From contig JBAJFG010000029.1 of the NCBI GenBank assembly GCA_037903475.1, positions 765,501 through 829,500 of the forward strand: 64,000 nt of DNA, written 5' to 3'. Of this stretch, positions 1-10,300 are shown in pieces (position 1 is the stretch's first letter; each line of letters opens with the position of its first letter). Under the pieces are notes generated by a model that was not told where the DNA came from, did no database searches, and was given only the letters and a program-made list of their open reading frames with translations. The stretch comes from Ancylostoma caninum (lineage: Eukaryota; Nematoda; Chromadorea; Rhabditida; Ancylostomatidae). The translations under genes were made by a program, and so were the position numbers.

Positions 1-1009
1 ACAAGAAACACTAAAGTGAAATACGTCCCTCTCAGAATAGTATACCAATACGAATTACCAATGTCAAGAAAGATTTTTAACTATAAAAGACTTACATCCA
101 GCCAAAATGAAGGAATTACTAACAACAAATTGTGTGTGTGAAAGTGAATATCAAAAGCAGATTATCACAGGGAATTTAAACATATTAAATAACAATAGGG
201 TTATACATTTAGATTTCATACGGTTAGATTTCATACGAATAAATAAATTTATTTCAAAAATATGTGCACATATTGAAATTTACTTAATCAACACAATACA
301 GTTGGTTTCCTTCACCTTACTGATGAGGAGCAGGAGGGAACCTACTTTCAAGTTTAGTTTTCGTATAAGGCTCATGCACGAAACGAAAACTGAACAGGCA
401 ATAAAAATTTCAATACAACTTTAGAATTTCTCACTTGGAACATCCTCCATCGTTCAGGTCCCAACGCGTTTCTGCAGTCGCGGTATACGTCTAGCTTTCG
501 AGAAGGACTGCATGTCTGTTGTAGATATTTCTTAAAACTAGCACATTCGCGCGAATTACTTGGCAACAAGCGTCGATTAAGTCCATCCAAAAATACCTGA
601 CATTGCAGAAGTTCAGAAGCTATACTTGTTCAACGTGGAACTCTGGTTTTAGAATAACCCGATAGCATTAAGAATTCAAAACTAACAGGTTGTTGGGAGG
701 TCCCACGCCAATCCTCTAATGTATTCTGTGTAAACATTTTCTCCAACCTTACATCCCAAAATAGATGTTGAAAGGATTTTAAGCGATAAGTTCTTCAAAC
801 CCAAAGTTTGCTTGTACTTAGGTGGTGGGGTTCTTGGCAAACATTACTCACCTCGTAGAGTTTGCTCATGTCAAATTTCCGAGCGCTTACTGGTTCTACG
901 TAACCCACCCACATTAATACCCACCGCGGTATAACAGCCCAGGTCATTTGAGTGATTTGCTTTTGTTGGCAACGTCGTTCATACTTTCGATAGCCCTCCT
1001 CAATAATTC
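1..1009. other. Left flank, no gene recognised
   Basis: Only short open frames with no recognisable domain and no consistent splice pattern. It probably includes the upstream regulatory region of CC gene 1. Confidence 0.5.
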
Positions 1010-1019
1010 TTTCCTTCAG
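1010..1019 (+). promoter_or_regulatory. Putative trans-splice or 5'UTR splice acceptor of CC gene 1
   Basis: TTTCCTTCAG lies 38 nt before the start codon at 1058, with no other ATG between. Nematode genes often receive a spliced leader at such a site. A 5'UTR cis-intron is the alternative. Confidence 0.4.
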
Positions 1020-1057
1020 AATAAAACCATCTTGGATCACAGATTCGCACTGCCATC

Positions 1058-1680
1058 ATGAAACTTGGCATGATCATTGCACTGTTTGCCCTGCCAGCTG
1101 TTCAAGCATCGAGCGGTCAGCAACCGCAGTTACGTCAACGTAGATGGACCATTTCCATATATCTATGTGGATCATCTTATTCTTACTACCGTGAGTTAAT
1201 GGATGTCCTACTCATGCAGATAAGTTCGTTATACTAGCGCAAAGCTTAAGTATGTATCAAGTAGGGCTCTCAACCCAAATTCTGTTTGTTAACTTTTTCC
1301 TCAAATGTAGAGCATAGACGCAATGTTTCACCTCAGAGCATGAATATTGCGGACGCGTAATCATTTTGGCAGCCAAAACATCATTAGCGCTCTTCTCCTG
1401 AAATACCACTCAAATACTTATAGCTTGTGGACCATGCGTATACAATTGCTACCCATCACAGCAGCAGTACTATCCGCCTGTCATCTATCAGCCTCCGACT
1501 ATCGTTCAGCCTCAGGCGCCTCAGTCAACACAACAATGCATTGGTCAGTCTGAATTTTGCCTACCCGGAATCTTTCCATTCAAAGTCGAAATTTCAGGCC
1601 CATGCGTTAACAGTCAGTGTCCATCTGGTTACACTTGCAATGCTTACAATGTTTGTTGCGCAATCGTGGCTGGAAAGTGA
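1058..1680 (+). CDS. Small secreted CC-domain protein (copy 1), 3 exons
   Basis: Predicted exons are 1058-1190, 1424-1543 and 1598-1680, giving 111 residues. Residues 1-17 form a signal peptide (MKLGMIIALFALPAVQA). A Cys-rich Tyr/Pro/Gln stretch follows (CGPCVYNCYP, 46-55). The C-terminal CC module has Cys 87, 92, 98, 104 and 105 and ends CCAIVAGK. This matches the short nematode CC domain family (Pfam PF04942 type), whose function is unknown; the product should be secreted. Exon 1 ends in phase 1 at GTGAGT and exon 2 follows TTATAG. The last intron (GTCAGT...TTTCAG, 54 nt) is in frame and stop-free, so a retained form of 129 residues is possible; it was removed because the paralogue at 7364-11942 requires splicing at the same point. 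A TTTCCTTCAG site at 1010-1019 could be a trans-splice acceptor. The fold is seen in the sequence; exon borders are inferred and exon 1 is supported by the paralogue. Confidence 0.8.
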
Positions 1681-1718
1681 ACGTTGCCTTGAAATATAGT
1701 GCATAGAATGTATATTTG

Positions 1719-1724
1719 AATAAA
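1719..1724 (+). terminator. Polyadenylation signal of CC gene 1
   Basis: AATAAA lies 39 nt after the stop codon at 1678-1680, with a second AATAAA-like string a few bases on. The distance is normal for a short nematode 3'UTR. Confidence 0.6.
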
Positions 1725-2795
1725 AACTAAATAAATTTATACTTTTCGCGTTGTATCATCGGAAAGGAATCATTAGACTGGATTCATATTAAATAAAACC
1801 ATCTAAAAGGTACTTTCCTGAACAAAATTTATCTTGACAGTTTTAAAAACTTGCCCTTCACTGTCGTTACGTATTCCTTCGTGAAAAAGTTCTGTTTAGC
1901 TGAAGTCAGGATAAGACGAAAGATAACTTGCAGGACCGAGTTGGCTGAACATTGGAATTCGAATGGGTTATGTCAGAGGACAACGGCTTTGAGGGTGAGA
2001 ATGGTTGTATATGTTTCAATCGTTCCTTGTTGAGACGAATGCAGATACAGCGTGTTTGTCCTCGTCTGAATGTTTATCAAACGGTTACAGCAGAAACAAG
2101 TAGACAACAAATTGTGCTCCAGAAAATCGCAAACACCTTGCGAAAGCCACAAAGACAACATTGAATGTAGAGAGCTAACATTTGATAGGAAATCGACCGT
2201 TTTAGCTGGGAGATTACATTGGGAGAGAAGCAAATAATAGAATCGAGTCAGCAAAGTCGAAAAAGAGAGGACACATGTACGGGTCAGTACAAGAATTTAA
2301 CGCTAGTGTAAAAAAACAAGTTGCAAATTCTGGTCGGGAGATCGAGGATCTTGCATAAAGATTTAAAAAAATTCATAACAGGAATTATGTACTAGGAATG
2401 TTGGATTTTTCATTGGCATAAATGTCATGAATTTTTGCGCCCTCCAAGAAATCCTCAGAATCCCATCTTTACTTAGGTGCTGTCTTCAATCCGAACAGTC
2501 ATAATATTCCTTCAATTTCTCATTTGTGTTCCCATCAGTATGAAAAAATACTTCGGCTTCATCCTTAACGTCCAAAATGGTTTTTCGATTTTTTTATTCC
2601 TTTCATAATCGCTCTCTACTGATTAGTGCATTCAATTTGTGAGTCGCGTGTGAGGCATATTGTAAATGTAAATATACAAATAAACGAGTCAGTAATATGT
2701 GCGGCAAGGGCGGAGAATAAGCGGATTACAATCCTTAGCGCATGGCGAACGTCCTAGTGGGCCGCTAACTTCGTCGTAACATTCTTACCCTTCTA

Positions 2796-3261
2796 ACATA
2801 TCTCTCAACACACAAGATCCTTTGCGAAAACATTTTTCTCAACAACATGAAAACAACATATCGTCAAAAGATTTTCATCGCTGAAACTCAACTGATAACA
2901 GAGCAATACAAAAGAGGCAGCATGCTTGCCTCTCATCCGTCGCTTTGACTGCGTTCATCTATGGCATCGGTGTTTGACCTGAAAATCACTAAGCAGAAGT
3001 TGACTAGAATACTTAATACGGAAGCATTTATGAAGAATTCTGAGAAATTTTCTCGGCCGTGGCAACTTCCCGGTGAAGTGAAAAAATTGCAACAGCTTCT
3101 TTTAGCGAAAACTAACGCAGTCGAAGCGACGGATGAGGGCCTCTTTTGTACTGCTCTGTTATCAGATGAGTTTCAGTGATGAAGATCTTTTGACGATATG
3201 TTGTTTTCGTGTTTTTGAGAAATATGTTTTCGCAAAGAATCTTGTGTGATGAGAGATATGT
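2796..3261. repeat. Long imperfect inverted repeat (fold-back element)
   Basis: The left arm (about 2796-2954) reads as the reverse complement of the right arm (about 3112-3261) with a minority of mismatches, for example CATATCTCTCAAC against GTGATGAGAGATATG. The left arm carries about a dozen extra bases near 2919-2933. The spacer is about 157 bp. No transposase is encoded and no clean target duplication was found. It could be a MITE or the source of a long hairpin RNA. Confidence 0.75.
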
Positions 3262-3766
3262 TTGCATAACAAGATGTATTGTAGGAACTATATCTCGGGT
3301 TTTGATCCAGTATGTATAGTGGAATTCGTAAAAAAAAAAATGGAATGTGAAAATACGTTCACATGATCTCCCGGTTTCTATATAGTGATGCTGCTTTGTT
3401 GTGCATTCCAATCACATGAGTTCTATTATGAGAGCATATATATATTCCTCATTACTTCTACTTTAATTATCTTTTTTTCGTAGTAATTTTCACTCTGTCT
3501 TCCACTATTCTTGTACAAGTCATGGCCACATTTTTACACCAAGGTGGTATGCCAAACACCCCGGAGAGAAAACGCTTATCCCTTTTATACGCCTGGCAGG
3601 GGCGGGAAAAGCCGCACAATGAATCGTAGTGGATCATAAGATCCATGACACGTGGCAGGGCCGGCGCCCAATCTCTAAAATTGCTTTATGAAATAGATAG
3701 TAATTCTGCATGAGCTTATTTCTATTGTTTATTTCCATCAGTATCGTTTCGAGTATTTATTATTAA

Positions 3767-3789
3767 CTAGCGCCCCTTCGGGACGCTAG
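3767..3789. repeat. Short perfect hairpin
   Basis: CTAGCG and CGCTAG flank CCC-CTTC-GGG, giving a nearly perfect stem with a tetraloop. It may be part of a repeat end; no function can be assigned. Confidence 0.5.
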
Positions 3790-3847
3790 AAAGTGGGATG
3801 GGGCAGCCAATTGAGGCAGGTAGAAAAGCTTCACACATGTGAAATGC

Positions 3848-4058
3848 GGGTGTGTATCATCGTGAGGGAAAACGAGGCAGAGCCTTCCCGCCCTCCAAGA
3901 TCAACTCGTCCTCTATCGCATTCAAATTTTACATTGTCGTGTATAGTGGAATCGCGCGCGAAGAGAACGAGGCAACCGTTAGGGGTGGAAGGAGGATTTG
4001 AACGAACCAATCGCAGAACTGTACCACGCCCCGTTTTCCCTCACGATGATACACACCC
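3848..4058. mobile_element. MITE with 31-bp terminal inverted repeats
   Basis: The arms at 3848-3878 and 4028-4058 are inverted copies matching at 30 of 31 positions; each begins GGGTGTGTATCATCGTGAGG. The 149-bp interior has no transposase. The length and near-identical arms fit a young non-autonomous DNA element. The target duplication is unclear. Confidence 0.75.
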
Positions 4059-4440
4059 GTGAAATACTTAAAGAATTAACAAAAAGCAGGACTAATCATT
4101 AATTGAGCTCAAATACGGAACCCTCTTCATGAACTGCGTATATTCTACCAGTCTGGCCGCCTCACCAACGTCGGGCTTCCACACTTCTCGAGGTCCTTGC
4201 CTTCTTCTAGATTCTTAATCACACGTCTACATGTAAAACTATTTTCCGATACAATGGTACTACCTATTGTTTTTTTTTTTGTAAGTGCATTCATTTGACG
4301 CCTATGGACACGTCATGGCCAGCCATTCCCAACTCTGCACAGGAGTATCTTCCAGATGGCCTAAAAACCTGTGTACAACTCAGCATAAACAACGTAGTGC
4401 GAATAATCATCTTTGGCCTCTGCAAACCGTTATCCTGGTG

Positions 4441-4905
4441 CTTTCCCTACTATTGGCTACGGTGGACCCGATCCAGCTGTGGGCCCATATCCTGACGTTT
4501 TCCCTACGGTTGGGCCAAGATAGACCCATTCTCAATCCGTGGACCCTTAATGTTTTCCCCACTACTGGGCCACGGCAAACCTGTTTCCCATTCGTGCTCT
4601 CATATCCTGGCGTTTTCCCGACCACTGGCTGCAGGCAGACCCATTCTCCATCTGAGGACTCGTCTATTGACCCGATCCAGCTGTTATCCCGTATCCTGAC
4701 GTTTTCCCTACGTTTGGGCCAAGATAGACCCATTCTCAACCCGTGGACCCTTAATGTTTTCCCCACTACTGGGCCACGGCAAACCTGTTCTCCATCCGTG
4801 GACCCATATCCTGGCGTTTTCCCGACTACTGGGCCGCGGCAGAGTCATACTTCATCCATTGACCCATGTCCCGGCGTTTTCCCTGCTATTGGCCATGGCA
4901 GATCC
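4441..4905. repeat. Minisatellite with 204-bp higher-order unit
   Basis: A unit built around GTTTTCCC...CTACTGGGCC recurs with GTTTTCCC at 4497, 4552, 4612, 4701, 4756, 4816 and 4876, plus a weaker unit near 4441. Spacing is 55, 60, 89, 55, 60 and 60 bp. Three consecutive units repeat as a block exactly 204 bp apart (4497/4701, 4552/4756, 4612/4816). Both strands stay open across it (249 codons on +, 119 on -), but the translation has no start context, splice sites or domain, so it is treated as non-coding. Confidence 0.8.
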
Positions 4906-5568
4906 ATTCTCAGGGTCAAGCGTCTGATGGGAATTTCCCATGAGGGGGTCGTATGGGAGGGGGCTGGGAAGGCGAGAGGGGGTCGCATTGGAGAGGTGTG
5001 GGTGAGGTACGTAGAGGGGTGGCTTGACCATTGAATGTAAATTCATGATTGTTTTATGACGTGACAAATGACGTTCCGCCCAAGAACGATCACGTCGAGT
5101 TAAAGCAGGACTGGTTGGTAGCATATGAGAGAAAACGGCTTTGACGCACCCACGGTTTCCAATCCCGGCGCCTTCAATAGATTTTTGCACTGGTCAGAAT
5201 CACTTCAGAATCAAGTGTGGAGGAAAGAGGGTGGAAATGTTGAAAAATAGAGTGTGGGTAGCGAGATCAATCGATTGCACCTGCGAGGATTCGCCTGCAG
5301 GGCCAGTCAGAATGTGGAAAAGTAGGGTGACTTAGACCCCGCCACGAAACCGTGAAAGCACTGTCTAAACCTCTCGCTTTCATTATTGGAGATTGTATCC
5401 ATTTTTCCGTCAGTGCCGCCCTTACGGTGCTTTGTTAAGAGGATCTCATGAAGGATCTCGTGAATCTAGTGATCTGACGCTAGAAAAATCTGGATCCTTG
5501 TCAGTCTTTACATATGTAAGAAGGTGATCTGATGCAAAATTTAATATTTTTAATATTCATATTCTCCA

Positions 5569-7141
5569 ATGGCGGACGCAGAAAGTGGGCGGGAGAGGAG
5601 CGTCTCAAAAAAAGGGGGGTTTCCGCCGCTTCGGTGACCGAGATGGAAAGTAAACTTAATAAAAATGTCAATCATATTAATAAATGACTAACAAAAATTA
5701 TTTTTAAAAATAATAATTAAAATAAACAAATAAAATTGTACTGGTGCATTATTTTTATCTGTACTGTAAACCAATTTGGCGACCCATCCTCGAGCCCCTC
5801 CCCGCGTCCGCCGATGATATTCTTCCATATGGAGTGGCGGAGTAGCCACTTTTCCCCACCCCCTCCCGCGTCTCCGCCAGAAGTGCTACTCCTGCCTCCG
5901 ACTCTGACACCCACATACTTACCATACATATAAACTTTTTTGGATTCCTCTGTAGTTTCACAAATTATGAAATTTGTAAACCATATTATGGACATTATTA
6001 GTTATAAATAATGTCCCGCAAAAGAGTAGGTCATTGGAGCTCTATGCTCAATTCTAGAGCTTAACGCGAAGCGAAAAAAAATCTCAAAGACTTCCATACC
6101 AAAATGTCAGTTTTGCCGAGGGTTTTGAACATTCGAAGGTTTTTGAACGTGGATGATACCCATACGATACCCTCAAATCTGATGGGTGATGAACGATTTG
6201 CGGGCTCTCATATGAAAATCCACAGATCGCTGTCGTGGCGTTATGAATGCATGTGATGTCTCAGAAACTTCTTTCTATCAAAGAATCATCATCACTAGAA
6301 CACAAGAAAAAAAAACGAATTTTTTCTATCAATCCTAACGCAAGAGAATTTGGATGTGTTATTTTAAAGAAGCAGCTCCGACGAAAATCCTGGTGCTGGA
6401 GAGAAAATACTCGGAAATGTGCTCGCCTACGCTCTTCATTGGCGAATATTGGGTTGTACCAAAACTGAACAGTGAAATCTGTGAACAATGTGGTTGCTTC
6501 GGACCTTGTTGATCGTAGTTTTAGAAATTGCAGGGAAATCCTCCGAAGTGATGATATTTAGAATCGTGCTGTCTATGCATTTCGAGATCCTGCATAGAAG
6601 TAGCGAATGCTCTTGCACACGACACAGAAGTGCTTGGTTCTTGTTTTTTAAGAAGTTTCTCAAGCGGAGGACAATGAACTTTTAAATTAGATTACAATTT
6701 TTAGAAATCGGACAGAACCTTCACACTAACCTAACGCTTTGCAACTAGCCCTCATTCGATAATTCAACTATTCGAATATTCAAATTCAAATTTACTTCAA
6801 ATTTCCATTTCGAATACTGCTCATGCGCGAACATTCGATAGCTGATTATTCGAAGCCAGCCTTCGAAAATTTAACTGTACACACCACAAAGGAGCTGTTC
6901 CTCGAAAATGTCTGAACTCCTGGAAATTTTTGAAATTACTTTACAATACAAATAAAAATCTTGAATTATTTTATTTTTAATTGTTTATTTCTAATATTAT
7001 TTTTAATATAATTTTTATTAATTATTTACTATTGTAATTGATGTTTTTATCAATTTTATTTTCCGCCTGGGTCCTCAAAACGGCGGAGACTTCACTTTTT
7101 TTCCCATGCCCCCCTCACGCCTACTTTCTGCGTCCGCCACT
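5569..7141. mobile_element. 1.57-kb DNA element with long terminal inverted repeats
   Basis: The left end CAATGGCGGACGCAGAAAGT (5569-5588) is inverted at the right end (CTACTTTCTGCGTCCGCCACTG, to 7141). Similarity extends inward about 170 bp on each side through a G-rich block, a TTTCCGCCG motif and an AT-rich zone. No transposase is recognisable, so it is non-autonomous. A CAGTGGCGGA-type end recalls hAT elements, but I see no 8-bp duplication and leave the superfamily open. Related right ends occur near 43.1-43.3 kb and 59.2-59.4 kb. It ends about 220 bp beyond the stop codon of CC gene 2. Confidence 0.75.
6758..6862. repeat. Degenerate ATTCGA-rich patch
   Basis: ATTCGA or TTCGAA motifs occur about seven times in roughly 105 bp inside the 5569-7141 element. 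A weaker patch lies near 35180-35230. Low-complexity sequence; no function inferred. Confidence 0.4.
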
Positions 7142-7307
7142 GATGCCTTTGACAATTTCAAGGCTTCGTTTCTCTTCGCAACGGCTGCTCCACTCCTTTG
7201 AGATATAAGCAGCGAGAACAAATCGGGTGTCTTATTCTGATGAATGCAACACGCAAAAAATAAGTTCATTTAAATTATTTCGTTTGATTGTAGATCTTCT
7301 ATCACTG

Positions 7308-7339
7308 TAAATTCTATGGCAGTTAAATTCTATGGCAGT
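7308..7339. repeat. Perfect 2 x 16-bp tandem duplication
   Basis: TAAATTCTATGGCAGT occurs twice back to back, in the likely 3'UTR of CC gene 2 (minus strand). Confidence 0.8.
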
Positions 7340-7363
7340 CTTTATGTCCAATTGAGATTCACG

Positions 7364-10300
7364 TCACTTTCCAGCCACGGTTGCACAACACACGTTATTC
7401 GCATTGCAAGTATAACCGGCGGGACATTGACCGTTCACGCATGGGCCTGAAAATTCCAGATCTGAGCTCTACAACGAACAGTTCGGGTTGCATTCTAAAC
7501 GCACCTATGCACTGCTGTGTTGACTGCGGCTGAACAAACTGCGGCTGAACAACTGCCGGAGACTGAATAACGACCGGAGGTTGATAGATAACAGGTTGGA
7601 CGTACGCAGGTTGAACGTACGCAGGTTGGACGTACGCAGGTTGGTATTGTGCAGGCTGCTGCTGCGGTTGTGCTGGGTAGCAGTTGTACACACATGGTCC
7701 ACAAGCTGCAAGCAGTCAAGCGAAATCGGAACTGTTTGGAAAACTCTTCGTCGCAACTGTTCTTGATCTTGTGATTACCAGTAACTCAAGTACAAACAAA
7801 CAATTTCAAATTCGTATGCAGTAGTCATCATCCTAACTGAACTATGCTTCCTTCCAATCATTGCCTCGCGAACAGTAGCACTGCAGGCGACAAAGGACGA
7901 GAAAAGGGTTGCAACAGAACTGCTCGTACTTTGACCAGCGCAGTAGTGGGGATGGAGGTTGAAAAGTTCGATTGAAGCAGATCATTTCCAAGTTCTCACT
8001 ATTCGCAGGACTCGCAGGACCCCTGCGCTGCCGAAACTGCAGGGTTTGACTTCTAATCTTCAGGGAGATAAGAAGTATAGGGACCACCGAAATTTTTTAA
8101 GGATATTCTAGACTTATGTAAACTAAAAAACTGTACGCTCATGTTCACTCTCTGATCACTCTCTGGGAGAGTGAGTCCTGGAGCACTGGGGTCGAAGTGC
8201 TCTCCTGCCAAGCTAAGACTTCACGGATTGACACAAGTTTGGGGTGAAGAAGCTTCATGGTACGCACAACAAATGTATGTGGCAAGTTCACGAAACTCAT
8301 GTGAACTAAGGAATTGTACGCGCTGTAAAGGAGCCAGACTACCGAAGACAGGCAGGAACACATGCTCAGCTTGTCTTGATCATGATTTCCCCAGTGAAAC
8401 ACGCAAGTTTTCCAGCCTCCTATGATACACCTATCTAGCACAGAAGTATTAGGGTGGTCAGAAAATTTTGAGCCGATTTTTTAAAAAGTTTCAGAACTTT
8501 CGATTCTTGACCGGTACCACGACCTACAATGTGGTATCATCCTCTATCAGTATCACTCTCGAAACCGATAGGTATATATACCCAGGTTGCCTTTCCTAAC
8601 TTTAATTACGATATCAATTCCACAAGTGCACATTCGAGCGATTATCTTCTATGAATGGCGCCGCGGCACTGGAGCGACGGAAACCGTTCGCAACATCAAC
8701 AACGCATTAGGAGAAGACACTACTTCCATCAGCACGGTCAAACGCTGTTTCGCTCGCTTCGAAGGAGGAGATACGGACTTCGAAGAAAAGCCTCGGTCGG
8801 GACGCCCCCTCAATGTGGAAGACTCTGTCATTCTCGGCGCCGTCAGACAGGACCCGGAAGTTAGCACCCGCAGTACGAGACTCAGATGTAGCCATCAAAC
8901 AGTCCTCAGTCGCCTTCAGGTCCTCGGCTACAGAAAAGTGCTGACTCGATGGATCCTCATGTCTTGACCGATAGTACGCGCTTCACCCGGATATCCATTT
9001 GTCACTCTCTCCTTCTCCGCCCTAAACGAAAGGAGTTTCTGAGGGATCTGATTACCGGAGACGAGAGTTGGGTCCTCTACGATTCCAATACGCGTCGTGC
9101 CTTGTGGCTCCCTCAAGGAGAAGACCCTCCAACGCAAGCCAAATCGGACCTTCACCCCAAGAAGTGTCTCCTTTGGTGCTTTTGGGATTCGCGAGGGATG
9201 CTGTATCACGAGCTGCTCCCGCAAGGACACACCGTCACCGGTAGCGTTTACGCCAATCAGCTCCAGAAATTAGCGGACACTGTTCGAGAAAGACGGCCGA
9301 GACGAGCTTTTGTCCACCTGCTCCACGATAACGCTATGCCCCATGTCGCTAAAGAGACACGTGAAAAGTTGGAGGAGCTGGGCTGGGACACGGTTCCCCA
9401 TCCACCCTATTCCCCTGATATTGCCCCCTCTGATTATCATTTGTTTCGCCCCCTCAAGGCATTCCTGGCTAGGAAAAAATTCACCAAACTTGAAAATGTT
9501 GGAAGGGCGGTCGGCGACTTCTTTGACTCCCAGTCTTCCCAGTTCTGGGAAAAGGGGATCGCTGATCTGCCCATTAGGTGGGACATTGTAGTGGCTAATG
9601 ATGGTGATTATATTGTTGAGTAAAATTCATTTTGTGCTGAATAATAAAATAAAGAAAAAAAAAGGTGTCAAACGGCTCAAGACTTTCTGACCACCCTAAT
9701 ACTATCATACACCCCGCACTTCATCGCTAGTTACCTCCTCTATTCTGGGTATTTTTTCCTTTCGGTTTAGCAATGCTGCTTCAAAGCTAGACGCCTCATT
9801 GACGCCAATCTCCAGTCGGCCCGATGCACGGCAATTCGCTGCGCGTTGTTTTCTTCAGACTATGAGATTTTACAGAAGCCGACTTGCTTGTTTTTGCAAA
9901 CCAGTTTCTAAAGTTGTTGTAATCAAGAACGCTTGTTTTTCGTTCTTTATCTGCACTTCTTATGTTCACTTCGTTGTACACTAAGTCAATTGTTGTTTCT
10001 TTTCAACGCAGTAGTTATTCCCGACTAGGCGTACAGATCCCATATGACGTTGATATATTGGGTTGGTGAAAAAGTTCTGTAACACTCACAACGAATTTAT
10101 TGGAAATGAATTTCTTGATTAAAACAAAATCTCAATTAATGCTATACCGACCATCCCTGTGTGGCGCATACGATAGGTATGACAGAAATTCTCAAACGAG
10201 AGCCTGAGTCTTTTCACGACTTGCGCTTGCAAAGTGCGCGTGAGAATTATTTGCTGAAGATGAACATTTGCTCTTTCGGGTGTCTTCCACGGATGGCACC

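Noticed and set aside
4285..5034. 249-codon plus-strand open frame
   Set aside because: It is open because the underlying 55-60 bp repeat lacks stops; no domain, splice sites or signal peptide, and the opposite strand is open too.
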